Below, one piece after another: positions 34,792-44,369 of a DNA stretch of 64,000 nt; position 1 is the first letter of the stretch; the number at the start of each line of letters is the position of its first letter. Made by a program: the position numbers and the translations under genes. This stretch comes from Paenibacillus sp. 481. Its GTDB lineage: Bacteria > Bacillota > Bacilli > Paenibacillales > Paenibacillaceae. The stretch spans positions 1,840,001 through 1,904,000 of the forward strand of contig NZ_CP075175.1 in NCBI RefSeq assembly GCF_021223605.1, written 5' to 3'. The notes beneath the pieces are model-generated. The model searched no databases, was not told the origin of the DNA, and saw nothing but the letters and a program-made list of their open reading frames with translations.

Positions 34792-36075
34792 ATGCTAGAC
34801 GCACAAGTCACCATTTCCGAGCCAACAAGCACTAGCAAACCTGCTGCACCAACACAAGCGCAGCCATTAACGAATCTATGGCGAAACAAGCAGTATGTTC
34901 TACTTTTTTTCGCCTATACCTTTGCGCTGTTCGGCAATTCCTTTCATACTATCGCGCTCAATTTATGGGTCCTGAACGAAACGGGCAGCGCCAAAATGAT
35001 GTCGGTTATTTTGGTATGCCACCTTGTTGTCGCGGCCTTGTTCGGATCCGTTGCGGGCACCGTCGTCGATCGATTTAATCGACGCACGATCATGATGATC
35101 GCTGATATATTACGATGCCTATTAGTGATCACGATTGCTGTATGCGTAGCTATTCCTAACACGCCGTTTATTTTTATCGTCATCCTAACGGGATTAGTTA
35201 CGTTTCTAAGTCTTTTTCAGGGACCTGCGTTCAATGCGTCATTAATTAATATCGTAGGCAAAGAACATATCCAAAAAGCATCCGGCTATTTAAATATTGC
35301 CGATAACATTGCCCGCATCGTCGGGTACGCCGTAGGCGGCATATTTGTGGCTGCGTTCGGTGGGGCTTGGGCCATTTTTATAGATGGCATGACATTTCTA
35401 CTCTCCTTTGTTCTTATATGGCTAGCTGGCTCATTTCCATCACCGCGGACGAACACAGGTTCACAGCGGAAGTTTATTGACGACTTTCGTATCGGGTTTC
35501 GCTTTGTACGGACCAATCCGTTTGCCAAAGCTGTTACCGTGCTGCTGCCGTTTTTGGCACTTTGCTTTATGTCCGCGTTGATGCTGACGCAAGTTATGGC
35601 TGTGAAGGTGTGGCAAGCAACACCGTTTGAGTTCGGCCTGATCGAAGCTTGTATCCCATTAGGCTATATGATTGGTGCGGGAATTATTGTCGCGTTCGGC
35701 TCCAAAATCAAGCGGCGCGGTAGACTCGTTATGTTCAATTTATTGCTCATGGGACCAGCCTATTTGATTCTTTCTTATAGTTCATCGACCATAACAGCGA
35801 TCCCAACGATTCTCTTAGTCGGTTTTACGTTTTCGTTCTGTACGCTGCTCGTTAATATTATTTTGCGGCTTGAGATTTCGGAGGAGCTTCAGGGGCGCGT
35901 ATTTGGCATTATGGGGTCGCTTATCAGCGTCATGCCGTCTGTAGGCTTAGTTGTGGCATCTTATTTTGCCGATATTTATGGCGCTGGCTCGGTTATGCGT
36001 GTTATCGGAATCATTCTGCTGCTATTCGCACTTGTCGCTGTTGTGAAGTTGAAAGAGATCAGAAACTATAATTAG
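34792..36075 (+). CDS. Major facilitator superfamily transporter (EntS/MFS_3-like)
   Basis: 427-residue, 12-helix transporter. The cytoplasmic loop 2-3 motif GTVVDRFNRRTIMMIADI (form of G-x-x-x-D-R-x-x-R-R) places it in the drug/siderophore exporter branch (MFS_3). FMSALMLTQVMAVKVW and FGIMGSLISVMPSVGL are other conserved parts. The ATG at 34792 has AAGGAGG 6 bp upstream. It is preceded by its likely regulator and ended by the terminator at 36091-36132. The substrate is unknown. Confidence 0.85.
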   Translation: MLDAQVTISEPTSTSKPAAPTQAQPLTNLWRNKQYVLLFFAYTFALFGNSFHTIALNLWVLNETGSAKMMSVILVCHLVVAALFGSVAGTVVDRFNRRTIMMIADILRCLLVITIAVCVAIPNTPFIFIVILTGLVTFLSLFQGPAFNASLINIVGKEHIQKASGYLNIADNIARIVGYAVGGIFVAAFGGAWAIFIDGMTFLLSFVLIWLAGSFPSPRTNTGSQRKFIDDFRIGFRFVRTNPFAKAVTVLLPFLALCFMSALMLTQVMAVKVWQATPFEFGLIEACIPLGYMIGAGIIVAFGSKIKRRGRLVMFNLLLMGPAYLILSYSSSTITAIPTILLVGFTFSFCTLLVNIILRLEISEELQGRVFGIMGSLISVMPSVGLVVASYFADIYGAGSVMRVIGIILLLFALVAVVKLKEIRNYN

Positions 36076-36090
36076 TACATTTGCGAAAAA

Positions 36091-36132
36091 AGAGTCTCCC
36101 CAGTTCTTATTTAAGATAGCTGAGGAGACTCT
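36091..36132. terminator. Bidirectional terminator after the MFS gene
   Basis: AGAGTCTCC / GGAGACTCT with a partly paired loop (CCAG/CTGA). On the minus strand the stem is followed by TTTTTT. Confidence 0.8.
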
Positions 36133-36298
36133 CTCGTAGTTATCAAAGCTTCACCTAAAAAAATTTGCATCGAGAATTCCTACATTTTTACACTTTTCGC
36201 CACTACAAGCCACAAGCCCTTATGCTAGACTTTGGGCCGTTTCATTTCCTGCTTTCGCTAGTCGATCGGCATTCTGAAAACGTTCTGTTCGCAAACTC

Positions 36299-37159
36299 TT
36301 ACTTCGCTTGTTTTGCCGCTGGCCAACTTGATATGACTTCCCCTGTTTTAGCATCAAATCCTACAGATTGTGTAACGTTTACTACTTTTTTAGTCGGGTC
36401 TTCATTGGAATGCATAACATTATATTCCCACGAACGTTCGTTTTTCACCTCGTATACCGTTGTGAACTTTTGTTTTTTCCCATCTAGCAGCTGCTTTAAT
36501 TCCGTATTTATGTTTGATTTCATTTCGGCGTCCATCTTATCCAAATTCAGTTCCAGCTTATAGCCCATTTTCTTATCTTTCAAATTGACGCCTATATATT
36601 GAGAAGATTGCTGAGAATAACTAGGGTTATCCTTTGGGAGGATAAACATCGATTCCTCATTTACTTGTGGCATGACGCTCACTTCTACTTTATCGTATTG
36701 ATAAGGTGCCTTTAGCGGCTTGCTCTTAAGTGTATCTTCGATTTGCTTGTAAATGGCCCGATACTCTCCCTTTAACTCAGACACTTTAAACTGTAAAAAT
36801 AATTGACGAAGTTTACCCGAAGACTTATCTAATTCGATTGTTACATCACCATTTTTAGATTGTAGGCTAACTATTTCAAGCTTCTTGTTTTCGCCCATTT
36901 CGCGCGTAATGATTTTACCTTCTTCAAGCTTAAAAGCTTTGTCATTGCTGTACTGCTTAATGATTTTATTCGCTGCGTCTACGTATTTTTTATCTATCTT
37001 GGCAATAGGGGAAAATCCTTTCGCTTTCGCTGATGCCGCTACCGTTGTTTCACTTATTTTCATCGCAGAAGCAGATACACTTGTATCCGCACTAAATCCA
37101 GTCAACAGCATGCTTAACGCTAGTGTCGATGTGATGATAATAGCTTTTTTAAGTACCAT
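36299..37159 (-). CDS. Exported protein, paralogue of the next gene (shorter form)
   Basis: 286 residues with signal peptide LKKAIIITSTLALSMLLTGF and an alanine-rich cleavage region. The body aligns with the 37225-38319 product: IDKKYVDAANKIIKQYSNDKAFKLEEG, then DVTIELDKSSGKL, VSELKGEYRAIYKQI and a YIGVNLKDKKMGYKLELNLDKMD block. The C-terminal module of its neighbour (about 80 residues) is missing. Repeated TGK-(L/V)-type strands suggest YcdB/PepSY-like wall proteins, but this is only a resemblance. The pair probably arose by tandem duplication. Confidence 0.6.
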   Translation of the reverse strand: MVLKKAIIITSTLALSMLLTGFSADTSVSASAMKISETTVAASAKAKGFSPIAKIDKKYVDAANKIIKQYSNDKAFKLEEGKIITREMGENKKLEIVSLQSKNGDVTIELDKSSGKLRQLFLQFKVSELKGEYRAIYKQIEDTLKSKPLKAPYQYDKVEVSVMPQVNEESMFILPKDNPSYSQQSSQYIGVNLKDKKMGYKLELNLDKMDAEMKSNINTELKQLLDGKKQKFTTVYEVKNERSWEYNVMHSNEDPTKKVVNVTQSVGFDAKTGEVISSWPAAKQAK

Positions 37160-37224
37160 TTGTGAACTCTCCTTTGTGATATTTAATTTGATATATAAGT
37201 TAATTTCTGCGTACTTCTAATTCC

Positions 37225-38319
37225 CTACACGCGCTTATCTAACGGAATATCTAATTCCATTCGCGATACTGTTCCCGCTGGGCTAAACTGAACCTTAACC
37301 GATTCTTTTCCTTTTTTCGATAACCGGTACTCTCTCCACTTCGGATTATCAGCCTTTACCGTATATGTGGACAGATCAATACCGAACACACTTTTAGCCA
37401 GCGGGCTAGCTGCTTGGATCACCTCCTGATTCGTTAAACTCTTTTCGGCAGCAGGAGCATCCACCTCAGACCCGTTGCTAACGGAGTACACCTTGCCTGT
37501 TGCCGCACTCATCATTACGCTTTGCTTAGCTCGCCATTCCGGCTTTCCCTGCTGCTCTAGACGAAGATGTTGGAATTGATATACATGCGATTCCCCCATT
37601 TTTGACACAAACACATCTCTAAATGGCTTTTCCGTTCCATTCAGCACCTTCTTAAGAGCGTTATTCGCGATTGTGCTATATTTAGGGTCCATTTTATCGA
37701 TATCTAAATGAAACTGATAATCCAACAACTTACGATCTTTTATATTAAAAGTTACATATTGAAAAATCTTCTTATCACTCGCGTTATATTCCCCTTCGCT
37801 GAAGGAAATCATTTCTCGGTTTCTTTCCTTGTTAATAAACAACGCAGCTTGTTTCCATTGGATAGGCTCTGCCAGCGGCATCTTCTGCAAGCTGTCTTTG
37901 ACCATCTTATAATGCTTCTCATGCTCGCCCTTCAGCTCAGACGTGTTAAATTTTAAGCCTATAGAAACTATCTTCCCTGTGGGCATGTCTAATTCGATCA
38001 CGGCAGCCCGCTTTTTCGCTTGCAGACTTAACCTTACTTGTTTCGTACCATCTAACCGATCTACTTCTGTATAGTGTCCGTATTCAAGCTTGAACACCTT
38101 GCCGTTACTGTGTGGCTTCATTGCCTTGTAAGCTGCGTCTACAACCTTCTTGTCGATATCCTTGATTGGTATAATCTTCGCAAAATTATATTCACCCGGC
38201 TTCGTCACCTTCATCTCCGTCTTTTTCATTTCAGATGCTTGTGCGGATGCAGGATTAACCGTAAAAAGTAAGCTTAATGCCAATGTTGATGCGATAATAG
38301 GTGCTTTTTTGAGTAACAT
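37225..38319 (-). CDS. Exported protein with PepSY/YcdB-like repeats
   Basis: 364 residues. Signal peptide LLKKAPIIASTLALSLLFTV, then a region paralogous to the previous gene (VSTSELKGEHEKHYKMVKD-like, here as FNTSELKGEHEKHYKMVKD). The C-terminal module includes LTNQEVIQAASPLAKSVFGI and VQFSPAGTVSRMELDIPL. The alternation of a hydrophobic strand with TGK-V and helix is PepSY-like. Enzymatic residues are not evident. It lies 65 bp upstream of its paralogue in the same direction, probably an operon. Confidence 0.6.
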   Translation of the reverse strand: MLLKKAPIIASTLALSLLFTVNPASAQASEMKKTEMKVTKPGEYNFAKIIPIKDIDKKVVDAAYKAMKPHSNGKVFKLEYGHYTEVDRLDGTKQVRLSLQAKKRAAVIELDMPTGKIVSIGLKFNTSELKGEHEKHYKMVKDSLQKMPLAEPIQWKQAALFINKERNREMISFSEGEYNASDKKIFQYVTFNIKDRKLLDYQFHLDIDKMDPKYSTIANNALKKVLNGTEKPFRDVFVSKMGESHVYQFQHLRLEQQGKPEWRAKQSVMMSAATGKVYSVSNGSEVDAPAAEKSLTNQEVIQAASPLAKSVFGIDLSTYTVKADNPKWREYRLSKKGKESVKVQFSPAGTVSRMELDIPLDKRV

Positions 38320-38353
38320 TGTTGGAACTCTCCCTCTTCTGATATATAAAAAA

Positions 38354-38384
38354 ACACAACCTCGTCTATTAAACGAAGTTGTGC
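38354..38384 (-). terminator. Terminator after the SNF2-type gene
   Basis: CACAACcTCGT / ACGAaGTTGTG with one mismatch. The minus strand continues into TTTTTTT, about 35 bp past the stop at 38420. Confidence 0.8.
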
Positions 38385-38419
38385 GTATATAACTTTCCTA
38401 TTTCTGACTGTAAATTTAA

Positions 38420-41400
38420 TTATTCCGTCCACTGGGCACGCAGCGCGAACAACTCCCGCAGCTCAGATGTAGACAGCTCCGTCACCCATGCTTCACCGCT
38501 GCCCACCACTTGATCGCTCAAATGCTGCTTCTGCTCGATCATTTCGTCGATGCGCTCCTCCAGCGTGCCGAGTGCAATAAGCTTATGCACCTGTACATCG
38601 CGTGTCTGCCCAATACGAAAGGCGCGGTCAGACGCTTGATTCTCGACCGCCGGATTCCACCAGCGATCATAGTGAAACACATGGTTCGCGGCTGTCAGGT
38701 TCAAGCCTGTTCCGCCTGCCTTTAATGACAGTATAAAAATGCTCGCTCGCTCCGCTTCAGGCAGCGACGCGTCTTGGAAATGCTCGACCATCTCGTCACG
38801 TGACGCCTTAGGCACGCCGCCATGCAGGAAGTACACGCGCTCTTGTCGGCCCTGCTCCAGCACGGCTTTCAGCATATGCCCAGTCTCTACATACTGGGTA
38901 AAAATCAAGCAACTGTCACCCTCACTCCGCAACTCGTCCACCATCTCAAGCAGTCGGACAAGCTTGCCAGAACGCTCGGGCTCCCAGCCTGTAGCATCTT
39001 CTTTATGATAAAGTGCAGGATGGTTGCACACCTGCTTCAACTTCGCCAACGCCGCCAAAATAGCGCCACGCCGCTCCATCGTCTCCAATTGGTCAATCCG
39101 ATTAAACATGTCGTCCAGCACTTGCTCGTACAAGGCTGCCTGCTCAACAGAAAGCGTGACGTACGCTTTCGCTTCGTTCTTCTCCGGCAGCTCAAGCTGG
39201 ATCGCCGGATCTTTCTTCAGACGCCGCAGCAAAAATGGTTTCACCAGCTTCTGCACGAGCCCGATCCATTCCGTGTCCCGTGTCCGCTCAATCGGGTTCA
39301 CGTAGGTGCGGCGAAACTGTGCCAGCGTGCCTAGGTAGCCTGGGTTAATGAAGTCAAAGATCGACCATAGCTCGGTCAATCGATTTTCCATCGGCGTACC
39401 CGTGAGCGCGATGCGATGGTGAGCGTTAAGCTTGCGCATCGCAATCGATTGCTTCGTGTACGGATTTTTAATATTTTGCGCTTCGTCTAGGCAAATGGTC
39501 GACCACTTGATGGCGCTAAGCCCGTCGTGGTCATTTAGCGCCGTTGTATAGGTGGTCAGCACTAAGTGTGCTGCTGACATCTCGGCAATCATCTGCTCGC
39601 CTTGCGCACGTTTGCTGCCGTAATGCATATAAATGCGTAGGCTAGGCGCAAAGCGCTCCAGCTCCTTCTGCCAATTGCCCAACACCGACGTTGGGCAGAC
39701 GAGCAACGAAGGCGGCCCGGATGGTTCTTCCTCTACACAGCGCAGCAAGTAGGCGATCCATTGAATCGTCTTGCCGAGTCCCATGTCATCGGCCAAGCAA
39801 GCGCCAAGCCCGAAGCGACGCAGAAACGTAAGCCACGAGTAGCCTTCCTGCTGATAAGGACGCAGCGTGCCTAGTAGCTTAGACGGTGGATCGAACACAG
39901 GCAACGAGGTATTCCGCTGCAACTGCTCGAACAGTGCCCGCAAATGGTCATTCAACTCCACTTCAAGCCACGCGCTGTTCATGTCGTCGATTTCCCACTC
40001 TTCGTCCTGCTCCGTCTTCGCTTGAGCCGCTGCTTCAGCCAAGTGCAGCTCAAGCACTTCGCCCAACGTCAGTCCTTCTGTGCCCACTTTGCGCACCATA
40101 CGACGTATTTGCGCCAAATCATCTGGGCTAAGCTGAATCCATTGCCCACGAATCCGTACTAACCTACGTCCTTGCTCCGCCAACTCGCGGAACTCTGTTT
40201 CGGTCAGCTCTAAATCACCAATCGCCACTTTCCAATCGAAATCCATCATATGTTCGAGTCCGATTAACGATTGGGAGCTACCGCCCGCAGACGTTTTCAC
40301 CTTGGCCCGCAGCCTTGTCTTCAGCTGCTGTACCCGCTGCCACCATGCTGGCACGACGACAATGAAGCCCGCCTCCGTCAACATTAGGCTACCTTCGGCC
40401 AAGAACGTCCACGCCTCCGCTTCTGTAAGCTGCCGCTTTAATTGGCTGCCATTATCTTCTTTCAACTCAAGCCAAGGCAGCAGGCGCCATACTTTGGCCA
40501 TCGCTCTTTCCAGCACTTGCGGTGCGACATCAGCCCATGACTCTGGGAACGCGCCCGTAACGGGCTGAATATGTGCAATGGGTGTAGCAAGCGTGCTTTC
40601 GTCTATGAGCTCATCATCACTCGCGAGCGCACTCGCTTCACTACGCTCAGCCTCGCTCCGTTCTTGACTCGTTTCCCCGCTTATTTCACGTAATTCGAAT
40701 TGACAGGCGATCTCCACATCTGGCTGCTCCCGATCCCGCAATAATAATTGAAGCTTCCACGGGTCGCTGTCTTCCTCCGGCTCGTCCAGACGAAAGACGA
40801 GACGGCAAGGCGCATCATCGCGAATCCAACCGATAGATTGCAGCCAATCTTCCGCATCCATTCCAGTCGCCTCACCATTTGCCGAAGCCTTATATGGCGG
40901 CGGCGCACGGAATTGCAGCAATTCTGGGCGTGCAGTAATCGCACGCTCCCACCACTCTGCACGGTGAGTATAGGCGGTACCAACCTCTTGACCGACGAAA
41001 GACTCGGGCGTAGCGGTTAGTTGACCTTTGCTTAGTTCTATCATTAAACTGTCGAACCAGTTTACAAGTCCAAGGTCTTCTAATCGTTCCGCCTGCGCTT
41101 GAAGCCGTTCCACCGCTTGAAGCTCCTCAGCTGTCCATAAAGGCTCCCAGCCTAGTCCGCCCTGCCGCCACGCGGCAAAGGAAGGACGCAGTCGGCCCTC
41201 AGTCAGTACTTGCGCATATAACTGCGCAACTTCCTTCACGATTTGGGCCGTATCTCCCCATATCACGTCCGACCAACGCACGGTCGTGCCTTGCACGAAC
41301 AAGTCCATTGCAAGTACAGGCGATATTGCAACACCTTCTTGCCTGCGGCCCTCAACAACGTCAAGCATCGTACCGTAGAACGACGGCGCATGCCAGCCGA

Positions 41401-41512
41401 ACAAGATATGCTTGAACTCAACCAACTCCCGCCGCATACCCGCGGGCCAGATCAAGAAGCCGCCATCTGTCGTCCGGTGGCATTCCACCTTCCATGGCAA
41501 CACATTTATCAT
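38420..41512 (-). CDS. SNF2-family DNA-dependent ATPase/helicase (YwqA-like)
   Basis: 1030-residue protein. The first half holds a SNF2-associated domain. The RecA-like pair begins near residue 550 with GYSWLTFLRRFGLGACLADD and Walker A DDMGLGKTIQW. The DEAQ box is CLDEAQNIKNP, the motif III ALTGTPMENRL, and the C-terminal motifs are LIFTQYVETGHML and the arginine-finger region QASDRAFRIGQTR. Bacterial SNF2 proteins of this type act on DNA or RNA polymerase complexes; the exact role is not established. It overlaps the upstream SWIM-zinc-finger gene by 4 bp, an arrangement also found for ywqB-ywqA. Confidence 0.93.
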   Translation of the reverse strand: MINVLPWKVECHRTTDGGFLIWPAGMRRELVEFKHILFGWHAPSFYGTMLDVVEGRRQEGVAISPVLAMDLFVQGTTVRWSDVIWGDTAQIVKEVAQLYAQVLTEGRLRPSFAAWRQGGLGWEPLWTAEELQAVERLQAQAERLEDLGLVNWFDSLMIELSKGQLTATPESFVGQEVGTAYTHRAEWWERAITARPELLQFRAPPPYKASANGEATGMDAEDWLQSIGWIRDDAPCRLVFRLDEPEEDSDPWKLQLLLRDREQPDVEIACQFELREISGETSQERSEAERSEASALASDDELIDESTLATPIAHIQPVTGAFPESWADVAPQVLERAMAKVWRLLPWLELKEDNGSQLKRQLTEAEAWTFLAEGSLMLTEAGFIVVVPAWWQRVQQLKTRLRAKVKTSAGGSSQSLIGLEHMMDFDWKVAIGDLELTETEFRELAEQGRRLVRIRGQWIQLSPDDLAQIRRMVRKVGTEGLTLGEVLELHLAEAAAQAKTEQDEEWEIDDMNSAWLEVELNDHLRALFEQLQRNTSLPVFDPPSKLLGTLRPYQQEGYSWLTFLRRFGLGACLADDMGLGKTIQWIAYLLRCVEEEPSGPPSLLVCPTSVLGNWQKELERFAPSLRIYMHYGSKRAQGEQMIAEMSAAHLVLTTYTTALNDHDGLSAIKWSTICLDEAQNIKNPYTKQSIAMRKLNAHHRIALTGTPMENRLTELWSIFDFINPGYLGTLAQFRRTYVNPIERTRDTEWIGLVQKLVKPFLLRRLKKDPAIQLELPEKNEAKAYVTLSVEQAALYEQVLDDMFNRIDQLETMERRGAILAALAKLKQVCNHPALYHKEDATGWEPERSGKLVRLLEMVDELRSEGDSCLIFTQYVETGHMLKAVLEQGRQERVYFLHGGVPKASRDEMVEHFQDASLPEAERASIFILSLKAGGTGLNLTAANHVFHYDRWWNPAVENQASDRAFRIGQTRDVQVHKLIALGTLEERIDEMIEQKQHLSDQVVGSGEAWVTELSTSELRELFALRAQWTE

Positions 41513-43194
41513 GGCAGCAGCGCTCCTTTACGTAATTCCTCCCGCAGCGCACGCAGGCGTGCATACCGATGGAGCAAGCTATGTACATAGCTCTCCCACA
41601 GTGGTTCACGACCGCTTGCCGCATACAGTTCGCGCAGCTCGTGCAGTAACTTAACTGCTGCACGGTATTGTTCACGCGAGCGATCCTCAATTTGCCGCTC
41701 GATCGCTTGATGGTACAACGGTAGCAGCAATTCCGGTGCTTCACGCTGCATAAGACGTAGCTCCGCCTTAGCGATTTCATCTGGTGTTACACGACGAAGG
41801 ATCTGCACATTTGCCCAATCGCGAAAACGCTGCTTATCGATTAAGAAAGACGACAAATAAGGCGTCACATTTGGCATTAATGTCATGGCCAGCGACTCGT
41901 ACATCGGATTGTCAGGCTCTCTTTCATACATCTGCTTCCAATAACTCCAATACGCCTCAACGTCTGCCCGACTACGAGTAAGACGAATGAGTGGAGCAAG
42001 CCCTTTTAACCAAATCCAGAGCTTGTCATATTGCTTCTTATCAGCATGTTCGTGCAAATAACCTAAATAACGTCCCGCTTCGCGATATTTATTTATTCTA
42101 GCTAACCGCTCCACTGCCTGTTCATCCTCGCCTAGCAAGGCCTGCAATTGAATGAGTGCAGCTTCCACCGCATCATTCACTCGTGGCGGATCCACATCGC
42201 TGTCGAACATCATTCTAGGCTTACTTTCCGCAGCGATTCTTGCTACTCGCGCTTCTTCATCCAATTGCGCAACTAAACGATCGCGCTCCTGCGTGAGCAT
42301 CGATGGTTCATTCAGCAAGGTTGACCAAAAAAGCGCATACACTTCTTGACCGTCCACGATCGCCATCTCGCCATTAAAAGCCAGTTCACCAGCTTTCATA
42401 CCGAGCGCACTTACGTATGTCGGATAAGTAACTGACAGCTCAGCCTCTTTCGCTTCAGTCAGTAATGATCCCAGTTCCTCAATACTCGATTGTGCCAGTT
42501 CTTTCATGCCTGCATCTTTATAGGCATAAGCGCGGGAAGACGCTCCGCTAGCTCGATTCGACAACTGCTGGAGCACATACATGATCCCATGCATGCGATA
42601 GAGCACATAAAGCTCCTCATCCATCCCCTCAGCTTCCCGATCCATTTCAGTCTTCACCCATGCCGTTATTTCTGTAACGGAGGATTGATAATCGGTAAAT
42701 GAACGATCAAATTTCCGCTCGAAAAACTGATGCCACTCCTCAGCCGTTCCCGAGTGATCAAGCGACATCTGCCTTACTTTTTTACGGCGCTCGGCATCTT
42801 CCTTCACGAGCGCTCGTTTACGAGCCGCGCTAACCGCGCGTTCCTGCGACATACAAGCCTGACGAAGCTCTGACAAGTACAATTCGGGACTCAAACCTGC
42901 TTCTGCACACAACTGAAAAAAGACAGCTGCCATATGTTTGCAATAGTCGTTGTATGGGCAATTGCATGAACTGTTATCGAAGGGGCTGCTATGAATCCTA
43001 ACAGCATAATTCGTATTTCCGTTCACAATCGCCGTAACAATCATATCACTGCCCATTTCCGAGACACGCAGAGCAGTTACAGCATGAGCTCGATAATACC
43101 GCCAGCCGCGTTCCAGAACTTTATATTCAAATGTATTCGCAATCTGTTCTGTAAGTCTATTGACCACGTTTTTTAGCAATGCTTGTTGTGACAA
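41509..43194 (-). CDS. SWIM zinc-finger protein (YwqB-like)
   Basis: About 561 residues. The SWIM motif is CNCPYNDYCKHMAAVFF (CxCx6CxH, about residues 73-89), expected to bind zinc and nucleic acid or protein. The remainder is helical with no enzyme motif. A TTG at 43194 (MSQQALLKNVV) lies 5 bp from GGAGG, whereas GTG at 43206 has no ribosome site, so TTG is preferred. The last 4 bp overlap the SNF2 gene, so the two proteins are likely made together and may form one complex. Confidence 0.9.
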   Translation of the reverse strand: MSQQALLKNVVNRLTEQIANTFEYKVLERGWRYYRAHAVTALRVSEMGSDMIVTAIVNGNTNYAVRIHSSPFDNSSCNCPYNDYCKHMAAVFFQLCAEAGLSPELYLSELRQACMSQERAVSAARKRALVKEDAERRKKVRQMSLDHSGTAEEWHQFFERKFDRSFTDYQSSVTEITAWVKTEMDREAEGMDEELYVLYRMHGIMYVLQQLSNRASGASSRAYAYKDAGMKELAQSSIEELGSLLTEAKEAELSVTYPTYVSALGMKAGELAFNGEMAIVDGQEVYALFWSTLLNEPSMLTQERDRLVAQLDEEARVARIAAESKPRMMFDSDVDPPRVNDAVEAALIQLQALLGEDEQAVERLARINKYREAGRYLGYLHEHADKKQYDKLWIWLKGLAPLIRLTRSRADVEAYWSYWKQMYEREPDNPMYESLAMTLMPNVTPYLSSFLIDKQRFRDWANVQILRRVTPDEIAKAELRLMQREAPELLLPLYHQAIERQIEDRSREQYRAAVKLLHELRELYAASGREPLWESYVHSLLHRYARLRALREELRKGALLP

Positions 43195-43427
43195 GAGAAC
43201 CTCCACATTTTGCGGTGATCGACCTAAGAAGCCGTTCTATGACAAAAATTAGCCGCATCGTTATTATTTCAGTTTACACAAAATATGACCTGCATAGAAG
43301 GTGCAACGACAGTTATTTATTTATAATAAGTTTAAAACGGTGTAAACAGGTTGAAAATGTGCAGTCATCCCTTTAAGATATGGATAAATGCATGATTTAC
43401 CAAAAATAACTAGGAGGACTTGAATAG

Positions 43428-43931
43428 ATGTTAGTCAGAAAAATGACGAGCGCCTCTATCTCAGCCACATTGACACTTTTGATCATTGCTGCTTGCTATC
43501 CGGCCCCCTTGTATGAACACCCCTTTGTTAACGTTGAAACTTATGCAAATTCGTTTATCGGCATATTGCCCATTTACATGATTTACATCATGCCAGTTAT
43601 GTTTCTCTATGGCAGTACAACCTCTGCACTTACTGAAAAAATGACCTCACTGTTAAACATACCATATAAATCAGTTTTTGCATGGCTTCTCCATTCCGCA
43701 TTCGGCGTATTATTTTCTGCCGTTCTCATCTTTGTCATTATAGATGAAGCCGTTTCAGTGTTTGCCATATGGTCAATCGTGACGATTCTGGCCGCTAGCT
43801 TGTATTATGTCACTGATATGTGGCTGTATACTCGTTACGACAATATGTCTCTCCCACTCTCATGCGTGCTTATTAGTCTGCTCACACCACCGTCCCTTTT
43901 TATTTTAAGCCTTGCTGCCCTGCATATATAA
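43428..43931 (+). CDS. Membrane protein of unknown function, four helices
   Basis: 167 residues with four or five hydrophobic segments (for example SISATLTLLIIAACYPAP near the N-terminus and LSCVLISLLTPPSLFILSLA at the end). No family was recognised. The ribosome site AGGAGG is well placed. A second tiny membrane ORF follows 46 bp later. Confidence 0.6.
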   Translation: MLVRKMTSASISATLTLLIIAACYPAPLYEHPFVNVETYANSFIGILPIYMIYIMPVMFLYGSTTSALTEKMTSLLNIPYKSVFAWLLHSAFGVLFSAVLIFVIIDEAVSVFAIWSIVTILAASLYYVTDMWLYTRYDNMSLPLSCVLISLLTPPSLFILSLAALHI

Positions 43932-43977
43932 CTAAACGATACATAACATCATAAAAAGTGAAGGGAGTCGGTGCCTC

Positions 43978-44157
43978 GTGACAAGATGGTATGTGTTCTT
44001 AGGTGTGAGTATTTACTTATTTCTCACGTTAATGTTTGATGGCGGGGACGCTTATACCCTGTGGTTTATCATTATTATCGCCTTTCTATTATCTATTGTT
44101 AAGAAACTCAACAAACTATTGCAACATTTTGAAAATAATAAGGACTCGCGCATGTAA
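43978..44157 (+). CDS. Tiny membrane protein, two helices, GTG start
   Basis: 59 residues starting MTRWYVFLGVSIYLFLTLMF, then DGGDAY, a second helix LWFIIIIAFLLSIV and a charged tail KKLNKLLQHFENNKDSRM. The GTG at 43978 is about 10 bp after AAGGGAG. It follows the 167-residue membrane protein and could be co-transcribed. The length is below common annotation cut-offs. Function unknown. Confidence 0.55.
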   Translation: MTRWYVFLGVSIYLFLTLMFDGGDAYTLWFIIIIAFLLSIVKKLNKLLQHFENNKDSRM

Positions 44158-44218
44158 TGGGAATGAGGATGGCGACAACATACTCTGTATCGTGGCAATT
44201 GCGGATGAGAAAGACTGA

Positions 44219-44253
44219 TAGCCTTTAACAACAATTACTGTTGTTAAAGGCTA
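44219..44253. terminator. Perfect 15-bp hairpin
   Basis: TAGCCTTTAACAACA / TGTTGTTAAAGGCTA with a 5-base loop, between convergent units. No T tract follows directly, so termination efficiency is uncertain. Confidence 0.6.
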
Positions 44254-44369
44254 TAGTCGTATATAAGGGGAAGTTGCATTACATATCCACCTTAAAGGGA
44301 AGGGGGGCAACTTACGAGGGTGCGTTAATTCATTAACTATCCAAGTCATATCCTATCCAAATCATATCG

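Noticed and set aside
38420..43194. SNF2-SWIM pair as a phage-defence system
   Set aside because: Although SNF2 ATPases occur in defence loci, this two-gene order matches the ordinary ywqB-ywqA type of Bacillota and no nuclease or methylase accompanies it.
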